From: an uncultured Planctomycetaceae bacterium | GTDB lineage: Bacteria > Planctomycetota > Planctomycetia > Gemmatales > Gemmataceae | DNA length: 64,000 nt | Direction: 5' to 3' | Assembly: GCA_937888715.1 (NCBI GenBank) | Contig: CALARU010000177.1 | Span: 1-64,000 of the forward strand | Shown here: piece after piece, positions 19,182-29,800 of the stretch | How positions within the stretch are numbered: position 1 is the first letter of the stretch | Layout: every line of letters begins with the position of its first letter | The notes under the pieces: generated by a model | Told to the model about the DNA's origin: nothing | The model's database searches: none | Seen by the model: only the letters and a program-made list of their open reading frames with translations | Translations under genes and position numbers: made by a program

Positions 19182-21539
19182 TTAGCGGAAGAATCCCATC
19201 CAGAAACTGAAGAGTTGAGTTCGATCGGTATCAGCTTTGACGATTGGGAAACCAAAATCCAAAGCAATTGGTGTTGGCCCCAACATTGGAACCACAAACC
19301 TTAAACCTGCACCAGCAGAAACTCTGTAATCAGTTATTTTACTGATGTTTGCTTCAACCGTACCGCTATCAATAAACCCGACCATAAATATCTGATCGTT
19401 AGCCTTAAGAGGGACCTGATACTCCATGGAGTTGAGGAACATGAAGTCACCACCAACCATGTAACCATTTGTATTCGGGCTAACACCTCTGAACTGGAAG
19501 CCGCGCATCGATCTAAAACCACCTGCAAAGTATCGTTCGTAAACGGGAGTTTCATCACCAGCCCAAGAGAACTGGGAACGAAGGGCCATTACATGGCGAC
19601 CGCTACCATCCGCACGCTGATACATGGTTATAAATTTATTCATTTCGACAGAAACCAAGGGGAAGTTATAGGCCCCAAAAGCTTGCTCAAAGGATAAATC
19701 AAAGATGCTACCCTCAGTAGCTCGAAGGTAAGAATCTCTAGAATCCCTGGTAACATTGGCTCGTAAACCGAGGAGGAAATTCTGACCTTCTACTGAAGTA
19801 TAATCGGAAGGTGCTCCTGCAGGAATATTATAAACACCCACATCTTCAATTCTTAAACTAGCATTAGCATTCCAGTACTGGTTCAGTTTTCTACCTAAGG
19901 TAAACCTGCCACCTGCACGGGTTTCATCATATTCTGTAAATCTGCGTGTGTAATAATAGCCGCTAGCGCCAAAACTAAACAAAGAATCGAACAAGAATGG
20001 TTCGCGGAAACTAGCAGTATAACGTTGCAACTGGGTACCAGGCACAGCTTCCAATCGGAATTCCTGACCAGCACCTCTAAAGGCGCCGCCACTCATCAAA
20101 TCATCTAAACTCGTAGGAATTCTGCTTATATCAAAGTTTCGCTCATTAAGAACGATACTACCATTCATACCCGCATCCGAGTTAACGCCAACGCCAAAGA
20201 GAAGGCTACCGGTGCTTGCCTCCTGAACCGTTACCAACAAATCTTTGAATTCAGATTCCAGATCTGGATCTAGAACGGTGACGGTTGGCCGCACTCCTTC
20301 AGCAGAAGCTTCGAAAATATTTAATCTTGCAAGATTCTTCTCTGCCAATCTTAAATCAGGATAAGTAAGAACCTGACCTGGGAACAAAGGCACCTGACGA
20401 AGAATTACATTTTGTTTTGTTCGTTCATTACCCACCACAAACACTTGCCCAACACGAGCGGGGGGCCTTTCAAATGCTTCATATTGAATTCTTACCAAGC
20501 CTGGAACATCTGGAGAAAACACCGGTACTGGATTTAAGCGCATTTCACGGCCAGAGTAACCCACATAATCTTCCATCAACTTCTTATCTTCGTTGATTTT
20601 GCTTTCGTTAAAGTATTCCCCGCCTTTGATTTTGCTCAACTGCTCAATTTGCTCCGCAGGCATGGATTTAAGGTTTACAACTTGGGGAGTTCCCTGAACT
20701 TGATAACGAATGCCTTCTCTAATATGAAAAACAATATCTACTTCCTTACCATCGGGTGTCCAAACCAATTCTCGCGAAACATGAACATCCAGATAGCCAA
20801 AAGACTTATAATATTCTTCAAGTTTGACAGCATCGGCATCTGCCATCGCGCTATTATAAGTGCCACCAAATAACCCCATGAACTTCTTGGAAGTTTGAAT
20901 ATGGGTTGCAAGCACCGCACCCCGAACAAATTCCTGACCTTTAAAGTCGACAGACCGAACTTTGACAAGCGGGCCTTCTGTAATATTGAATATCACTTCT
21001 TTATCAGCAGAATCGCCACCTTTAAGCAAATCGCAACTTGCAAAGGGACGCCCTTGCTCGTTGTATCTTCGAACGATTGCCTGACAGGCAAGCTTATTGG
21101 TTATAGGGCTTAAAGGTTTCCCTTTAGATACCAAACTTAACTGACCAAGCTCATCTTCCTTAAGGTGCTTTGCCCCAAGATAAGTAACATTCTGTACAAC
21201 ACTGGGAAATTCTTTTATTAGGAAAAAGATGTTAACCTTTCCATCAGGAAGACTTTCGATTCTTGGGTCAATGTGAGCGAACTGCTTGGTCGCCATTAAT
21301 TTGCGTACATCATCTTGGATTACATTAGACTGATATTCCTTACCAGGCTTTGTTGCTAGTTGTGAGGTAATTGCCTGGGTTGCAACAACCCGGTTACCCT
21401 GAACAATCACATCTGCAATCATCAACTTGCCTGGAGAGGCAGGTTGTTGTGCAAGAAGATTGCTTAGGAATAAGCAAATGAACACCGCTGCAAAGAGCGG
21501 ATGAATAAGACTCAGTTTATTTCTATTTCGTACCAGCAT
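19182..21539 (-). CDS. bamA: BamA/Omp85-type outer-membrane protein assembly factor
   Basis: 785 residues: a signal peptide (about 1-28, basic start then LFAAVFICLFLSNLLAQ), POTRA-like repeats to about residue 420 (first: IADVIVQGNRVVATQAI; later: RVGQVFVVGNERTKQNVI) and a C-terminal beta-barrel region with alternating residues and the conserved 'FRSMRGFQFRG' (VRGY-like) loop motif. The last residue is an aromatic-adjacent Arg rather than Phe/Trp (ending FWMGFFR). BamA folds and inserts beta-barrel proteins into the outer membrane. The start at 21539 is preferred over a longer frame because it gives a signal peptide and has an AGGG site. With the Kdo genes it supports a real outer membrane. 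Confidence 0.88.
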   Translation of the reverse strand: MLVRNRNKLSLIHPLFAAVFICLFLSNLLAQQPASPGKLMIADVIVQGNRVVATQAITSQLATKPGKEYQSNVIQDDVRKLMATKQFAHIDPRIESLPDGKVNIFFLIKEFPSVVQNVTYLGAKHLKEDELGQLSLVSKGKPLSPITNKLACQAIVRRYNEQGRPFASCDLLKGGDSADKEVIFNITEGPLVKVRSVDFKGQEFVRGAVLATHIQTSKKFMGLFGGTYNSAMADADAVKLEEYYKSFGYLDVHVSRELVWTPDGKEVDIVFHIREGIRYQVQGTPQVVNLKSMPAEQIEQLSKIKGGEYFNESKINEDKKLMEDYVGYSGREMRLNPVPVFSPDVPGLVRIQYEAFERPPARVGQVFVVGNERTKQNVILRQVPLFPGQVLTYPDLRLAEKNLARLNIFEASAEGVRPTVTVLDPDLESEFKDLLVTVQEASTGSLLFGVGVNSDAGMNGSIVLNERNFDISRIPTSLDDLMSGGAFRGAGQEFRLEAVPGTQLQRYTASFREPFLFDSLFSFGASGYYYTRRFTEYDETRAGGRFTLGRKLNQYWNANASLRIEDVGVYNIPAGAPSDYTSVEGQNFLLGLRANVTRDSRDSYLRATEGSIFDLSFEQAFGAYNFPLVSVEMNKFITMYQRADGSGRHVMALRSQFSWAGDETPVYERYFAGGFRSMRGFQFRGVSPNTNGYMVGGDFMFLNSMEYQVPLKANDQIFMVGFIDSGTVEANISKITDYRVSAGAGLRFVVPMLGPTPIALDFGFPIVKADTDRTQLFSFWMGFFR

Positions 21540-21789
21540 GAACAAACCCTTGAGTGGGTATCGGGTATTTCGCAAGGCGGGGGGTTCAATAAGGTAACTT
21601 GAATGAAGTGTCAATATGAATTGAATAAAGTTCATCGGCTAAAGTAGTTTTCGGCTTTAGTCATAGTTCAAAAAAACTGATTTTTGAAATTATTTGCAAA
21701 GAAAGGCACATTAATTGGCCTTATCTCATAAAAATATAAGTAGAGATCTTTTGAAATATACCACGGTTACGATAACTTACACAATTTGA

Positions 21790-22800
21790 ATGGGTTTAAA
21801 TATGAACAATCACACTTGCCTTATAACCGGAGCTGGTGGTTTGGTTGGCAGCAGCCTTGCAGAAGCATGCGTTAAAAGAGGTTACAAAGTTAAAACCTTG
21901 ATTCGTTCGGGTTCGGATGGTTCTTTTTTGGAAAGGCTAGGGGTTGAGGTAGTCCGGGGGGATTTACAAGATGAAAACCTGCCCAAAGAAGCAACCCAAG
22001 GGGTTGATACTGTATTTCACTGTGCAGCTAAGGTTGGAGATTGGGGCACTATTGATTCTTATAGGCAAGTAAATGTGGAAGGCCTTCGAAAACTTTTAGA
22101 TTCACTTGACCCCACCCAACTCTACAAGTTTATCCATTTCAGCAGCTTGGGGGTTTACGAAGCTAGGCACCATCACCAAACCGATGAATCCACCCCACCA
22201 CCTGATCAACACTTTGATGGTTACACCCAATCGAAGATGGAATCTGAAAAACTGGCACTTCAGTATCACAAAGAAAAAGGTTACCCAATCGTGGTTTTAA
22301 GGCCCGGGTTTATTTATGGCCCCCGAGACCGTACTGTTCTACCTAGGCTTATGGAAAAACTTAGAACTAAAGAAGTGAAGTACATAGGCAGTAGTAGTTA
22401 TGCCATGAATAATATTTTTGTGGGCAACCTAGTGCAAGCAGCATTTCTGGCCCTTGATAACCCTAATGCAGTGGGCCAAGTATTTAACCTCACCGATGGC
22501 GAGAAAGTAAGTAAAAAACGATTTATCACGACCATTGCCAAGGGCATGAATCTGCCCTCGCCATTTTTCTTACCTGTTCCGCTTTGGCTTGTGAAATTCA
22601 TTGCAAGCTCTATGGAAAAGAAAGCTTTAAAGCGCGGAGCCCTAGAAGCACCAAAAATCACCAAAGCCAATATAAAGTTCCTAGGCCTAAACCTTGATTT
22701 CAGTATCGAAAAAGCAAAACGAATCTTAGGCTATGCCCCTGCTAAAACTTTTGATGAGGGAATGGCTGAAACACTGAATTGGTACAAAAACAAATCCTGA
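21790..22800 (+). CDS. NAD-dependent epimerase/dehydratase (extended SDR)
   Basis: 336 residues with the SDR nucleotide motif GAGGLVGS near residues 14-21, 'DTVFHCAAKVGDWG' and the active-site pair in 'YTQSKMESEK' (YxxxK). 'VLRPGFIYGP' is the usual extended-SDR segment before the substrate domain. It resembles the 3-beta-hydroxysteroid dehydrogenase/isomerase and sugar epimerase branches; the substrate is not determined. ATGs at 21790 and 21802 are both possible. It begins a same-strand run of five genes. Confidence 0.82.
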   Translation: MGLNMNNHTCLITGAGGLVGSSLAEACVKRGYKVKTLIRSGSDGSFLERLGVEVVRGDLQDENLPKEATQGVDTVFHCAAKVGDWGTIDSYRQVNVEGLRKLLDSLDPTQLYKFIHFSSLGVYEARHHHQTDESTPPPDQHFDGYTQSKMESEKLALQYHKEKGYPIVVLRPGFIYGPRDRTVLPRLMEKLRTKEVKYIGSSSYAMNNIFVGNLVQAAFLALDNPNAVGQVFNLTDGEKVSKKRFITTIAKGMNLPSPFFLPVPLWLVKFIASSMEKKALKRGALEAPKITKANIKFLGLNLDFSIEKAKRILGYAPAKTFDEGMAETLNWYKNKS

Positions 22801-22877
22801 AAATCATTCAAGAATACTCTTTGCGATCATCATCAATAAAGTTAGATTAAGCGAATTACATTTTTAAAGGAGTTTGC

Positions 22878-23426
22878 ATGAGCCTTCATGGAAAGAAAAT
22901 TATTCTACTTCTGGAACAACAATATCAAGAAATGGAAGTATGGTACCCCTACTACAGGCTTAAAGAAGCTGGGGCAGAAGTGGTAATGGTTGGACCTGAA
23001 GCAAACCATTCCTACCCAAGCAAGCTTGGTTACCCTGCTAAAAGCGAAGTTGCTGCCCGAGATATCAACCCCTCCGATTTTGATGGCATCATAATACCAG
23101 GTGGGTTTGCACCCGATTTCATCCGAAGATCCGAAGCTATGATCAAGTTGGTCAGCGTGATGGCAGAGCAAGGAAAAATGATCGCTGCTATTTGCCATGG
23201 ACCTTGGGTATTATGCTCCACTCAGGCATTGAAGGGCAAGAAAGCCACTTGCTTCTTTGCCATTAAAGATGATGTCATCAATGCTGGGGCGGATTATGTA
23301 GATGCAGCGGTGATTCGCGATGGGAATCTAGTTACCAGCAGAAAGCCCGATGACCTGCCTGTTTTCATGACAACAATTTTCGAGGTGTTGACCCAAACCA
23401 AGAGTTCAAAAGCAAACACCAAGTAA
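22878..23426 (+). CDS. DJ-1/PfpI-family protein (type 1 glutamine-amidotransferase-like)
   Basis: 182 residues covering the whole DJ-1/PfpI fold. The nucleophile elbow 'AAICHGPW' holds the reactive Cys near residue 105, and 'IIPGGFAPDFIRR' gives the upstream Gly-rich loop. Relatives (PfpI, YhbO) act as stress-linked deglycases, hydrolases or peptidases; activity is not settled for the family. A strong AAAGGAG site precedes the ATG. It lies 77 bases after the epimerase and 44 before xylA. Confidence 0.88.
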   Translation: MSLHGKKIILLLEQQYQEMEVWYPYYRLKEAGAEVVMVGPEANHSYPSKLGYPAKSEVAARDINPSDFDGIIIPGGFAPDFIRRSEAMIKLVSVMAEQGKMIAAICHGPWVLCSTQALKGKKATCFFAIKDDVINAGADYVDAAVIRDGNLVTSRKPDDLPVFMTTIFEVLTQTKSSKANTK

Positions 23427-23470
23427 ACTTTGATATTTTACACGGTTATTTTTTACGAAAGGACAGTTTC

Positions 23471-24637
23471 ATGTCATCCCATTTTTATGCTCCAGTTAAA
23501 GAAGACAAATTCGCCTTTGGCATTTGGTGCCTGCAAAATAGGGGCCGAGATCCGTTTGGCGACCAAACACGCCCCGAGATTTCCGCTTTGGATTGCATCA
23601 AAGGCCTTGCAGATCGAAATTGCTACGGTTTTGAATTCCACGACAACGACATCATTCCTTTTGGTGCCTCCGCAGCCCAAAGCGACGCTATTGTTTCAGG
23701 CATTAAAAAATGTATGTCTGACAACAATATCAAAGCAACCATGGCAACAACCAACAACTTCTATCATCCCATTTTCAAGGATGGCGCTTTCACCAGCACC
23801 GATCCTGCAGTAAGACTTTTCGCAACCCAGAAAGTTATGCGTTGCATCGATATTGCAAATGAACTAGGCTCCGAAATATTTGTCTTCTGGGGAGGTCGTG
23901 AAGGCGTTGAAGTTGATGCCAGCAAAGACCCGATCGAAGCGTTCAAATGGTTTAGAGAATCTTTGAACTTCCTTTGCAATTATGTTCGAAGCCAAGGTTA
24001 CAATATCAAATTCAGCCTTGAACCAAAACCTAACGAACCCCGTGGCGATTTGTATCTGCCCACCGTAGGCAGTGTTCTTGCTTTTATCAACACGCTTGAT
24101 CACCCAGACATGTGTGGTATAAATCCTGAAACAGCCCACATCAAGATGGCAGGGTTGAACCCTTACCATGAATTTGCCCAGGCCCTTGATGCAGGCAAGT
24201 TGTTGGATGTGCATCTTAATGGTCAAAAGCCTTTGCGTTTCGATCAAGACCTTACTTTTGGTAGCGATGATCTTAAAGAAGCATTTTTCACCACAAAGCT
24301 TCTTATAGATCATAAGTATGCTGGGACGATCGGATTTGATTGTCACCCTTACCGTACTGAATCCAACCCTTGGGATTTCGTAGATAGAAACCTGCGCACC
24401 TACAAAATCATGCAAGAAAAAGTCAAACAGTTCAACGAAAACAATGAGATCCAAAGCATCCTCAAGGAAGTCCACGGGGCATCCAAAAACTTGCAAGGCT
24501 CGCTTTCAAAGTTCACTCCTGAAGCTGCGACCAAGCTTAAAGAAATGACCTTTGATCCCACTGCACTTGCATCAAGAAAACTACCTTATGAAAAGCTCGA
24601 TCAGTTATTGACCGAACTTATCCTAGGGGTTCTTTAA
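23471..24637 (+). CDS. xylA: xylose isomerase (class I type)
   Basis: 388 residues, the length of the short (class I, actinobacterial-type) xylose isomerases. Metal and substrate segments are present: 'FEFHDNDIIPFG' (His catalytic region), 'ATTNNFYHPIFKDGAFTS', 'FWGGREG', 'LEPKPNEPRGD', 'INPETAHIKMAG' and 'DVHLNGQ'. The enzyme interconverts D-xylose and D-xylulose, and glucose and fructose. AAAGGA lies before the ATG. No xylulokinase or transporter is adjacent, so a general aldose isomerase role is possible. Confidence 0.95.
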   Translation: MSSHFYAPVKEDKFAFGIWCLQNRGRDPFGDQTRPEISALDCIKGLADRNCYGFEFHDNDIIPFGASAAQSDAIVSGIKKCMSDNNIKATMATTNNFYHPIFKDGAFTSTDPAVRLFATQKVMRCIDIANELGSEIFVFWGGREGVEVDASKDPIEAFKWFRESLNFLCNYVRSQGYNIKFSLEPKPNEPRGDLYLPTVGSVLAFINTLDHPDMCGINPETAHIKMAGLNPYHEFAQALDAGKLLDVHLNGQKPLRFDQDLTFGSDDLKEAFFTTKLLIDHKYAGTIGFDCHPYRTESNPWDFVDRNLRTYKIMQEKVKQFNENNEIQSILKEVHGASKNLQGSLSKFTPEAATKLKEMTFDPTALASRKLPYEKLDQLLTELILGVL

Positions 24638-24665
24638 CTAAACAGCTTTTGAAAGTAGGCGTGAT

Positions 24666-25043
24666 ATGGCTCCTAATCATTCTCCAAAGTTTCTGGCTAT
24701 TGCACACGATGCAAAAAAAAATGTCAAAGAAACCACGGTACTTGATGTAAAATCACGCCTCGACAAAGGCGAAAAACTTCTGCTCATCGATGTCCGCGAA
24801 GAAAGCGAATTCGCAACGGATCATATCCTTGGTGCTATTCACCTCAGTAAAGGTGTAATCGAAAGAGACATTGAATTAGCGGTACCTGACCTTGCAATTG
24901 AAATCATTCTTTATTGTGGTGGAGGCTTCCGCTCTGCGCTTTCCGCAGAAAATCTGGCCAGAATGGGTTACAGCAATGTGATATCCATGGATGGCGGGAT
25001 CCGAGTATGGCGAGAAAACGGATTCCCCCTTACATCCCATTAA
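24666..25043 (+). CDS. rhodanese-domain protein (sulfurtransferase-like)
   Basis: 125 residues forming a single rhodanese domain. 'LLIDVREESEF' marks the N-terminal part and 'ILYCGGGFRSALSAENL' carries the active-site Cys near residue 84 with the usual loop. Such proteins carry persulfide sulfur for sulfur transfer or cyanide detoxification. It sits 28 bases after xylA and 11 bases before the acyltransferase gene; the reading frame of the latter remains open inside this gene but is probably not used there. Confidence 0.88.
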   Translation: MAPNHSPKFLAIAHDAKKNVKETTVLDVKSRLDKGEKLLLIDVREESEFATDHILGAIHLSKGVIERDIELAVPDLAIEIILYCGGGFRSALSAENLARMGYSNVISMDGGIRVWRENGFPLTSH

Positions 25044-25054
25044 AAAGCATAAAA

Positions 25055-26827
25055 ATGATTTCTATCGCTTATCTAGTTGCATCTTTAATTAGAACCTTTG
25101 CCGATTTTTTTGCACTGTCTTTTATAATTGCAGCATCTAAAGCAAATTACCATGGGCTAGATACGCCGAGTATTTTATTACTCCATCTAGCAATAGGATT
25201 CACCTTTTCTGGGTTTGTTTTTTCGCTTCGCAAAAGCCGCAGCGACATTATTCTTGCTTCTTTTGGCTCTTTACTCTCACTCGGATTTTTGAGTATTCCT
25301 TTATTTACAGGTTTTTTTCCCGATCCAATCTTTCTGGGCTTCGCCATGGGATTAGGGCGCTCCTTCTGGAATAGCTCACTCCTTCTAGCTGCCAACCAAA
25401 ATAAAACACTTGCTCGCAGCATCGATAATGCAGGAATGCTTTTAACCACGCTGCTATTACCTTTTAGCATTTTTGCAGCAATAAACATCTTACCTGCACC
25501 AGATCAAGTAATTTTTTCATTGTTTTCAATGCTATGTATTGCACAAGCATGTAGTTTATTTTGTACAGGTGCGTTTTACCTAATTTGCAATCATGAATCC
25601 CCTGAATCCCTACCCGAAAACGCTAAGATTTACCCATCAACTTGGAGAGATGATTTAATCCCGTTGATCGCAAGAAGCTTGATCTCTGGCATCATACTCG
25701 GGCTATGTTATTTATTCATTATTGAAGCCAATGGCTTTGTTTCGGATTCAAAACATCTTGCACTAATTAGCATTAGTAGTTTTGTTGGGGTTTTGTTTTT
25801 TTACATCATCAATCACCCACTTAGAACTATCGGGACTGCGCCTTGGGGGCTGTTCTTATCAGGTGCAAGTTTGATGTTTTTTGTTTTATATCCGGCCAAC
25901 ATTATTCCATTAACAATTCTTACAAGCCTTGGGATTGCAAATGTTTTAACCTGTTGTAGGCGCGCTTGCCGCCCTGAAGATTTACTTTCGACATCTCCAG
26001 CAATGTTATTGTTCAATTTTGCACCCTGGTTTTTTGCAATTGGTTTTGGGTGGCTGTTCTACCAACTAAAACTCACGCCAATGCTAGCAGGCATTTTGCT
26101 GATTTTAGCTGGGTTAATTCTCACTTGGGTTACTCTTCGTGCGTTCTTAGAACAACTCCTTTCTATTGCTTTAATTCTTCCCTACAAAATGACAACTTAT
26201 GGGGCTGGAATAGAACAAATGCCTTACCGCGGCCCAGTCATTATGATTGCAAATCATGCAGCATACCTTGATCCTTTTTTAATCGGGAAAGTTGTAACAC
26301 GCAGAATCATCCCCATGATGACCAGTGTTTTTTATGATTTGCCTGTAATCTACTGGTTGATGTCAAAAGTGGTAAAAGCGATCCGGGTGGAAGCTGCAAC
26401 TTTCAGAAGAGAAGCCCCTGAGTTAAATGACGCCATCGAGGCATTAAGGCGGGGAGAATCGCTGTTGATATTCCCAGAAGCCAGACTTCGCAAAAAAGAT
26501 GATCAACTTCTATTCCCCTTTGGCCAGGGAATATGGCACATACTAAATCAGCTACCTGAAACGCCAATCGTTCCAATCTGGGTGGAAGGCGCCTGGGGAA
26601 GTTATGCCTCTTATTACAAAGGCCCTCCTTTCGCCAACAAGAGAATGGATTTCCGTAGAGAAATCAAAATTATCGCAGGAGAAGCAAGAGTCATACCAAA
26701 AGAACTACTTGCAGAACACAGGTTGACAAGAAAATATCTGCAAGAAGTTGTATTGGAAAATCGAACAATCATCGGTCTTCAAAACACCGAATCAGAACCA
26801 AACGAAGATCTTGCAAAGCTTGATTAA
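25055..26827 (+). CDS. membrane-fused 1-acyl-glycerol-phosphate acyltransferase (PlsC-like)
   Basis: 590 residues in two parts. Residues 1 to about 375 form about ten hydrophobic segments resembling a transporter/MFS-like domain. The C-terminal 210 residues are a PlsC domain: HX4D motif NHAAYLD with His near residue 400, 'FPEARLRKKDDQ' in place of the usual FPEGTRS block, and 'PIVPIWVEG'. PlsC domains add the second acyl chain to lysophosphatidate at the membrane. The multi-pass part resembles the LplT (lysophospholipid flippase)-acyltransferase fusion Aas in layout, without the AMP-ligase part seen in that protein; this comparison is inference. The ATG at 25055 is preferred because earlier codons overlap the rhodanese gene. 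Confidence 0.8.
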   Translation: MISIAYLVASLIRTFADFFALSFIIAASKANYHGLDTPSILLLHLAIGFTFSGFVFSLRKSRSDIILASFGSLLSLGFLSIPLFTGFFPDPIFLGFAMGLGRSFWNSSLLLAANQNKTLARSIDNAGMLLTTLLLPFSIFAAINILPAPDQVIFSLFSMLCIAQACSLFCTGAFYLICNHESPESLPENAKIYPSTWRDDLIPLIARSLISGIILGLCYLFIIEANGFVSDSKHLALISISSFVGVLFFYIINHPLRTIGTAPWGLFLSGASLMFFVLYPANIIPLTILTSLGIANVLTCCRRACRPEDLLSTSPAMLLFNFAPWFFAIGFGWLFYQLKLTPMLAGILLILAGLILTWVTLRAFLEQLLSIALILPYKMTTYGAGIEQMPYRGPVIMIANHAAYLDPFLIGKVVTRRIIPMMTSVFYDLPVIYWLMSKVVKAIRVEAATFRREAPELNDAIEALRRGESLLIFPEARLRKKDDQLLFPFGQGIWHILNQLPETPIVPIWVEGAWGSYASYYKGPPFANKRMDFRREIKIIAGEARVIPKELLAEHRLTRKYLQEVVLENRTIIGLQNTESEPNEDLAKLD

Positions 26828-26858
26828 TAAACATCGAACAAGCCAAGCCCTTCCAAAT

Positions 26859-29800
26859 TTAATTTGCACCAATCTTAAGTGGCTCCTTACTGAGGATGGA
26901 AAAATACAATCCATGCTCGCCTTCGCCATTGTTGATCTTAATCAAGATAGGATTTGCGCCCTTTTTAAGCTTCACTGCAACAGAATTTCTAGCAGGTTGA
27001 GCAGCAAAATGGTTCATATCTTTAAACACTTCAGCATTATTCACCCATACCTTGACGCAATCATCAGCACCAACAAGAATTGTTGATTCTTGGTCAATGG
27101 GCGAATCAATCACTTGATAAAGGTAAGAGATAATGCTTTTATTTTCAGGAGAAAAATGCAAAGCAAGATTCAAATAGCCATTGGAAGATGCACGCACTTT
27201 AGACCAAGCAACTGGTCCGGTCTTACCTTTTAGCTTCTTTTCCAATTCGACCTTGGCTTCTAGTTCACCCATTTTTTCAAAGTTTTCATCTGAAACACCA
27301 TTTTCGAATGGGCCGATAATATGAAACCATTCTGGAGAAAATGCTGCAGTCTGAAGTGTTGCAAGATAATCAACCAAGTCGATCAAATCCTGTTCACTCA
27401 TGCTGTTGATCAAATCGGAAGGCATAAGAGAATTAGGGCCTTTAGCCTTCGATTCAACATCCTTTCGATCGATTTTGTAATCCTTACCGTTACCATCACG
27501 GAGAACAATCAATTCTGGAGATTCTTCAACAATCAAGCCAGTAAGAACCTGACCTTTTTTGGTTTCAATTATCCATGTGAGGTATTGATCAGCAATAGCC
27601 TTATTAGGATTGATAAGGGACTCGTAAAGGTTTTCCTTGGTTCCTTTCTTGCCAATCATGGAAAGATCGGGGCCAATAGCACCACCACTGCCCTGAACTG
27701 AATGGCATTTCAAGCACTGCAATTGGGAAGTTCCACTAGAAGCCATTAAGGCTTTACCACGAGCGATATCGCCCTTTTTAAGTGCTAGCACACTGAGAGC
27801 GGGCAGTTTTTTAGGATCTAGTTTTCCGGGTGCAGGATAAGCAATCATCGCTTTATTCCGAAGATCTTGATAAGGGCTATTGCGCAACAACCTGCCAACA
27901 TCCTGCTTTAATTCAGCAGGGATTTCACCCTTGCCATTAAGCAATAGGAAATCAGATCCATTCCTTGTGCCTGATAAAGCATTGGCAACCAAAGTTCTTT
28001 TAGTTAAAGGTGCAGTTTGATCACTGAATACTGTTTGCAATGCAATCATTGCAGCTTGAATCCCTGAAACCTTGCCCTTGGTTTGCCCTAAAGCAGCAAG
28101 GGAATTTGCAGCATCCTGTGAGTAGCTGTTATTTTCCTGCAATACTTTTGTCAGGGTATCAACAGATAGTTTTTCAGGCAGAGCGCCCAAGGTAGCAATG
28201 GCTTGTTTTTGCACTCGCCCATCTTTATTTGCCAACGCCAACTTACTAACTTGTTCAACAACACCTTTTGGTTTTGCAGCTTCAATAATTCCGAGGGCAA
28301 GCCTTTGGTCATCAGAATCACCCGCAAGTAATTCGTTTACCGATTTTAGAAGATCTGGGTTGGAAGTAACCGCAGACCATTTCCCGGGTAAATAGATTTT
28401 AAGCCATTCGACTGCTTTTTCACGAACTTCAATACTTGCCTTTGATTTAACCAAGCCGACAAAAGTAAGGGCATCATCAGGACTATCATTAGAGGCAAGG
28501 ATGTTAATAATTTTAAGTTTTTGCTCGAGTGGAATTTCAGCCTTGGTCAGCATTTCGCCCAACCCAGCCATCATATCTTTTGGCCTTAATTCAAAAACAA
28601 GATCCCCTACTGCGGGTGACCAGACAGAGAATTGCTTTTTGAAATCCGCAAGGAAGAGTTCACGGTGTTTGGGATCCGTGCCTGCAGCAACACCAATGGC
28701 TTTTAAGAGAAAAACATCTTTGCCATCATATTTTTTTGCAAGGTTATAGAACCACTGTTTGGAATTATCATCATCTGATTCGCGAATGTTAACCAAGATT
28801 TCGCGGGCAACCCCCGGTCCCCCATTGGCGAGAAGAAAATCCACCCGTGTTTTTTCTTCAGCATTAAGGCCCATCAACCCGGGGTGTGCATCGACAAGCT
28901 TCCGGATTTCGAGCCATTTGAATTCTTCGCGTTGTTCAAGGCCTTTAGGAAGCTCTTTGGGAAAATCAACAAACCATAGAATTCTTGCAGCAGCCCAAGG
29001 TTTTTGAGCAATATCAGGATCAGCAAAAATCATCTTGGCGAGTGTATTCCTCTTGGAAGCATCCATTGCAATAATATGTTGCAATGCAATATATCGAGTT
29101 GCATTACAGCCTGAAGAAAGGCCAGAAATGATGCCTTCATTCGTAGAATAATCAATAGCTGGAACATGGGATTTCGAACCTTTGGGAGCAAGTCGATAAA
29201 TACGCCCCTTAGTGGTATCCCCCATGCCATGCCCACCAACACCAGGATCATACCAGTCTGCGACAAAAACAGAACCATCGGGTGCAACCTTGACATCGCT
29301 GGGGCGGAACCAACCATCGGTACTGGAAATCATGTTTTCTTGTTCAACCGAAAAACCTGCGCCATCGATTTTTGTATGGTAACAGCGCAAGTTTCGGGGG
29401 CCAGCATCGGTATGTAAAGGTTGGCCCTGATACTTTGCGGGAAGTAATTGCGCTTCGTACATACACATGCCAGTGGGGCTGCCAAAAAAAGTGCGCAATA
29501 TTTTAGGAACGATACCTGGGTCTTCTTCATGCCAATGGGTTTGGCCAGGCCCACGGGGATGATAGCCAAAATTACCACCGGGCATCACATAGCAAATACG
29601 CGTCTGTTGATTCCCATCATCATCGTTATCACTAATGAAAACGGTGCCATAACTATCAACCGCGGGCATGTAATTATTGCGGAAATTATGAGCAATAAGC
29701 TGAAGGTTTTTACCATCAAGATCGCAACGCCAAACAGTACCTGCTCTAAGATCGGTATTATTGGATGACCACTTTTTACCTTTGCCATCGGCAGACTGAA

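Noticed and set aside
23864-24496. A 210-residue minus-strand frame inside xylA.
   Set aside because: It is fully antisense to a well-recognised xylose isomerase, with no family motif or ribosome-binding site.
24914-25054. An upstream extension of the PlsC-fusion gene into the rhodanese gene.
   Set aside because: The extended residues are the shifted frame of the rhodanese gene, and the ATG at 25055 leads directly into a membrane helix.
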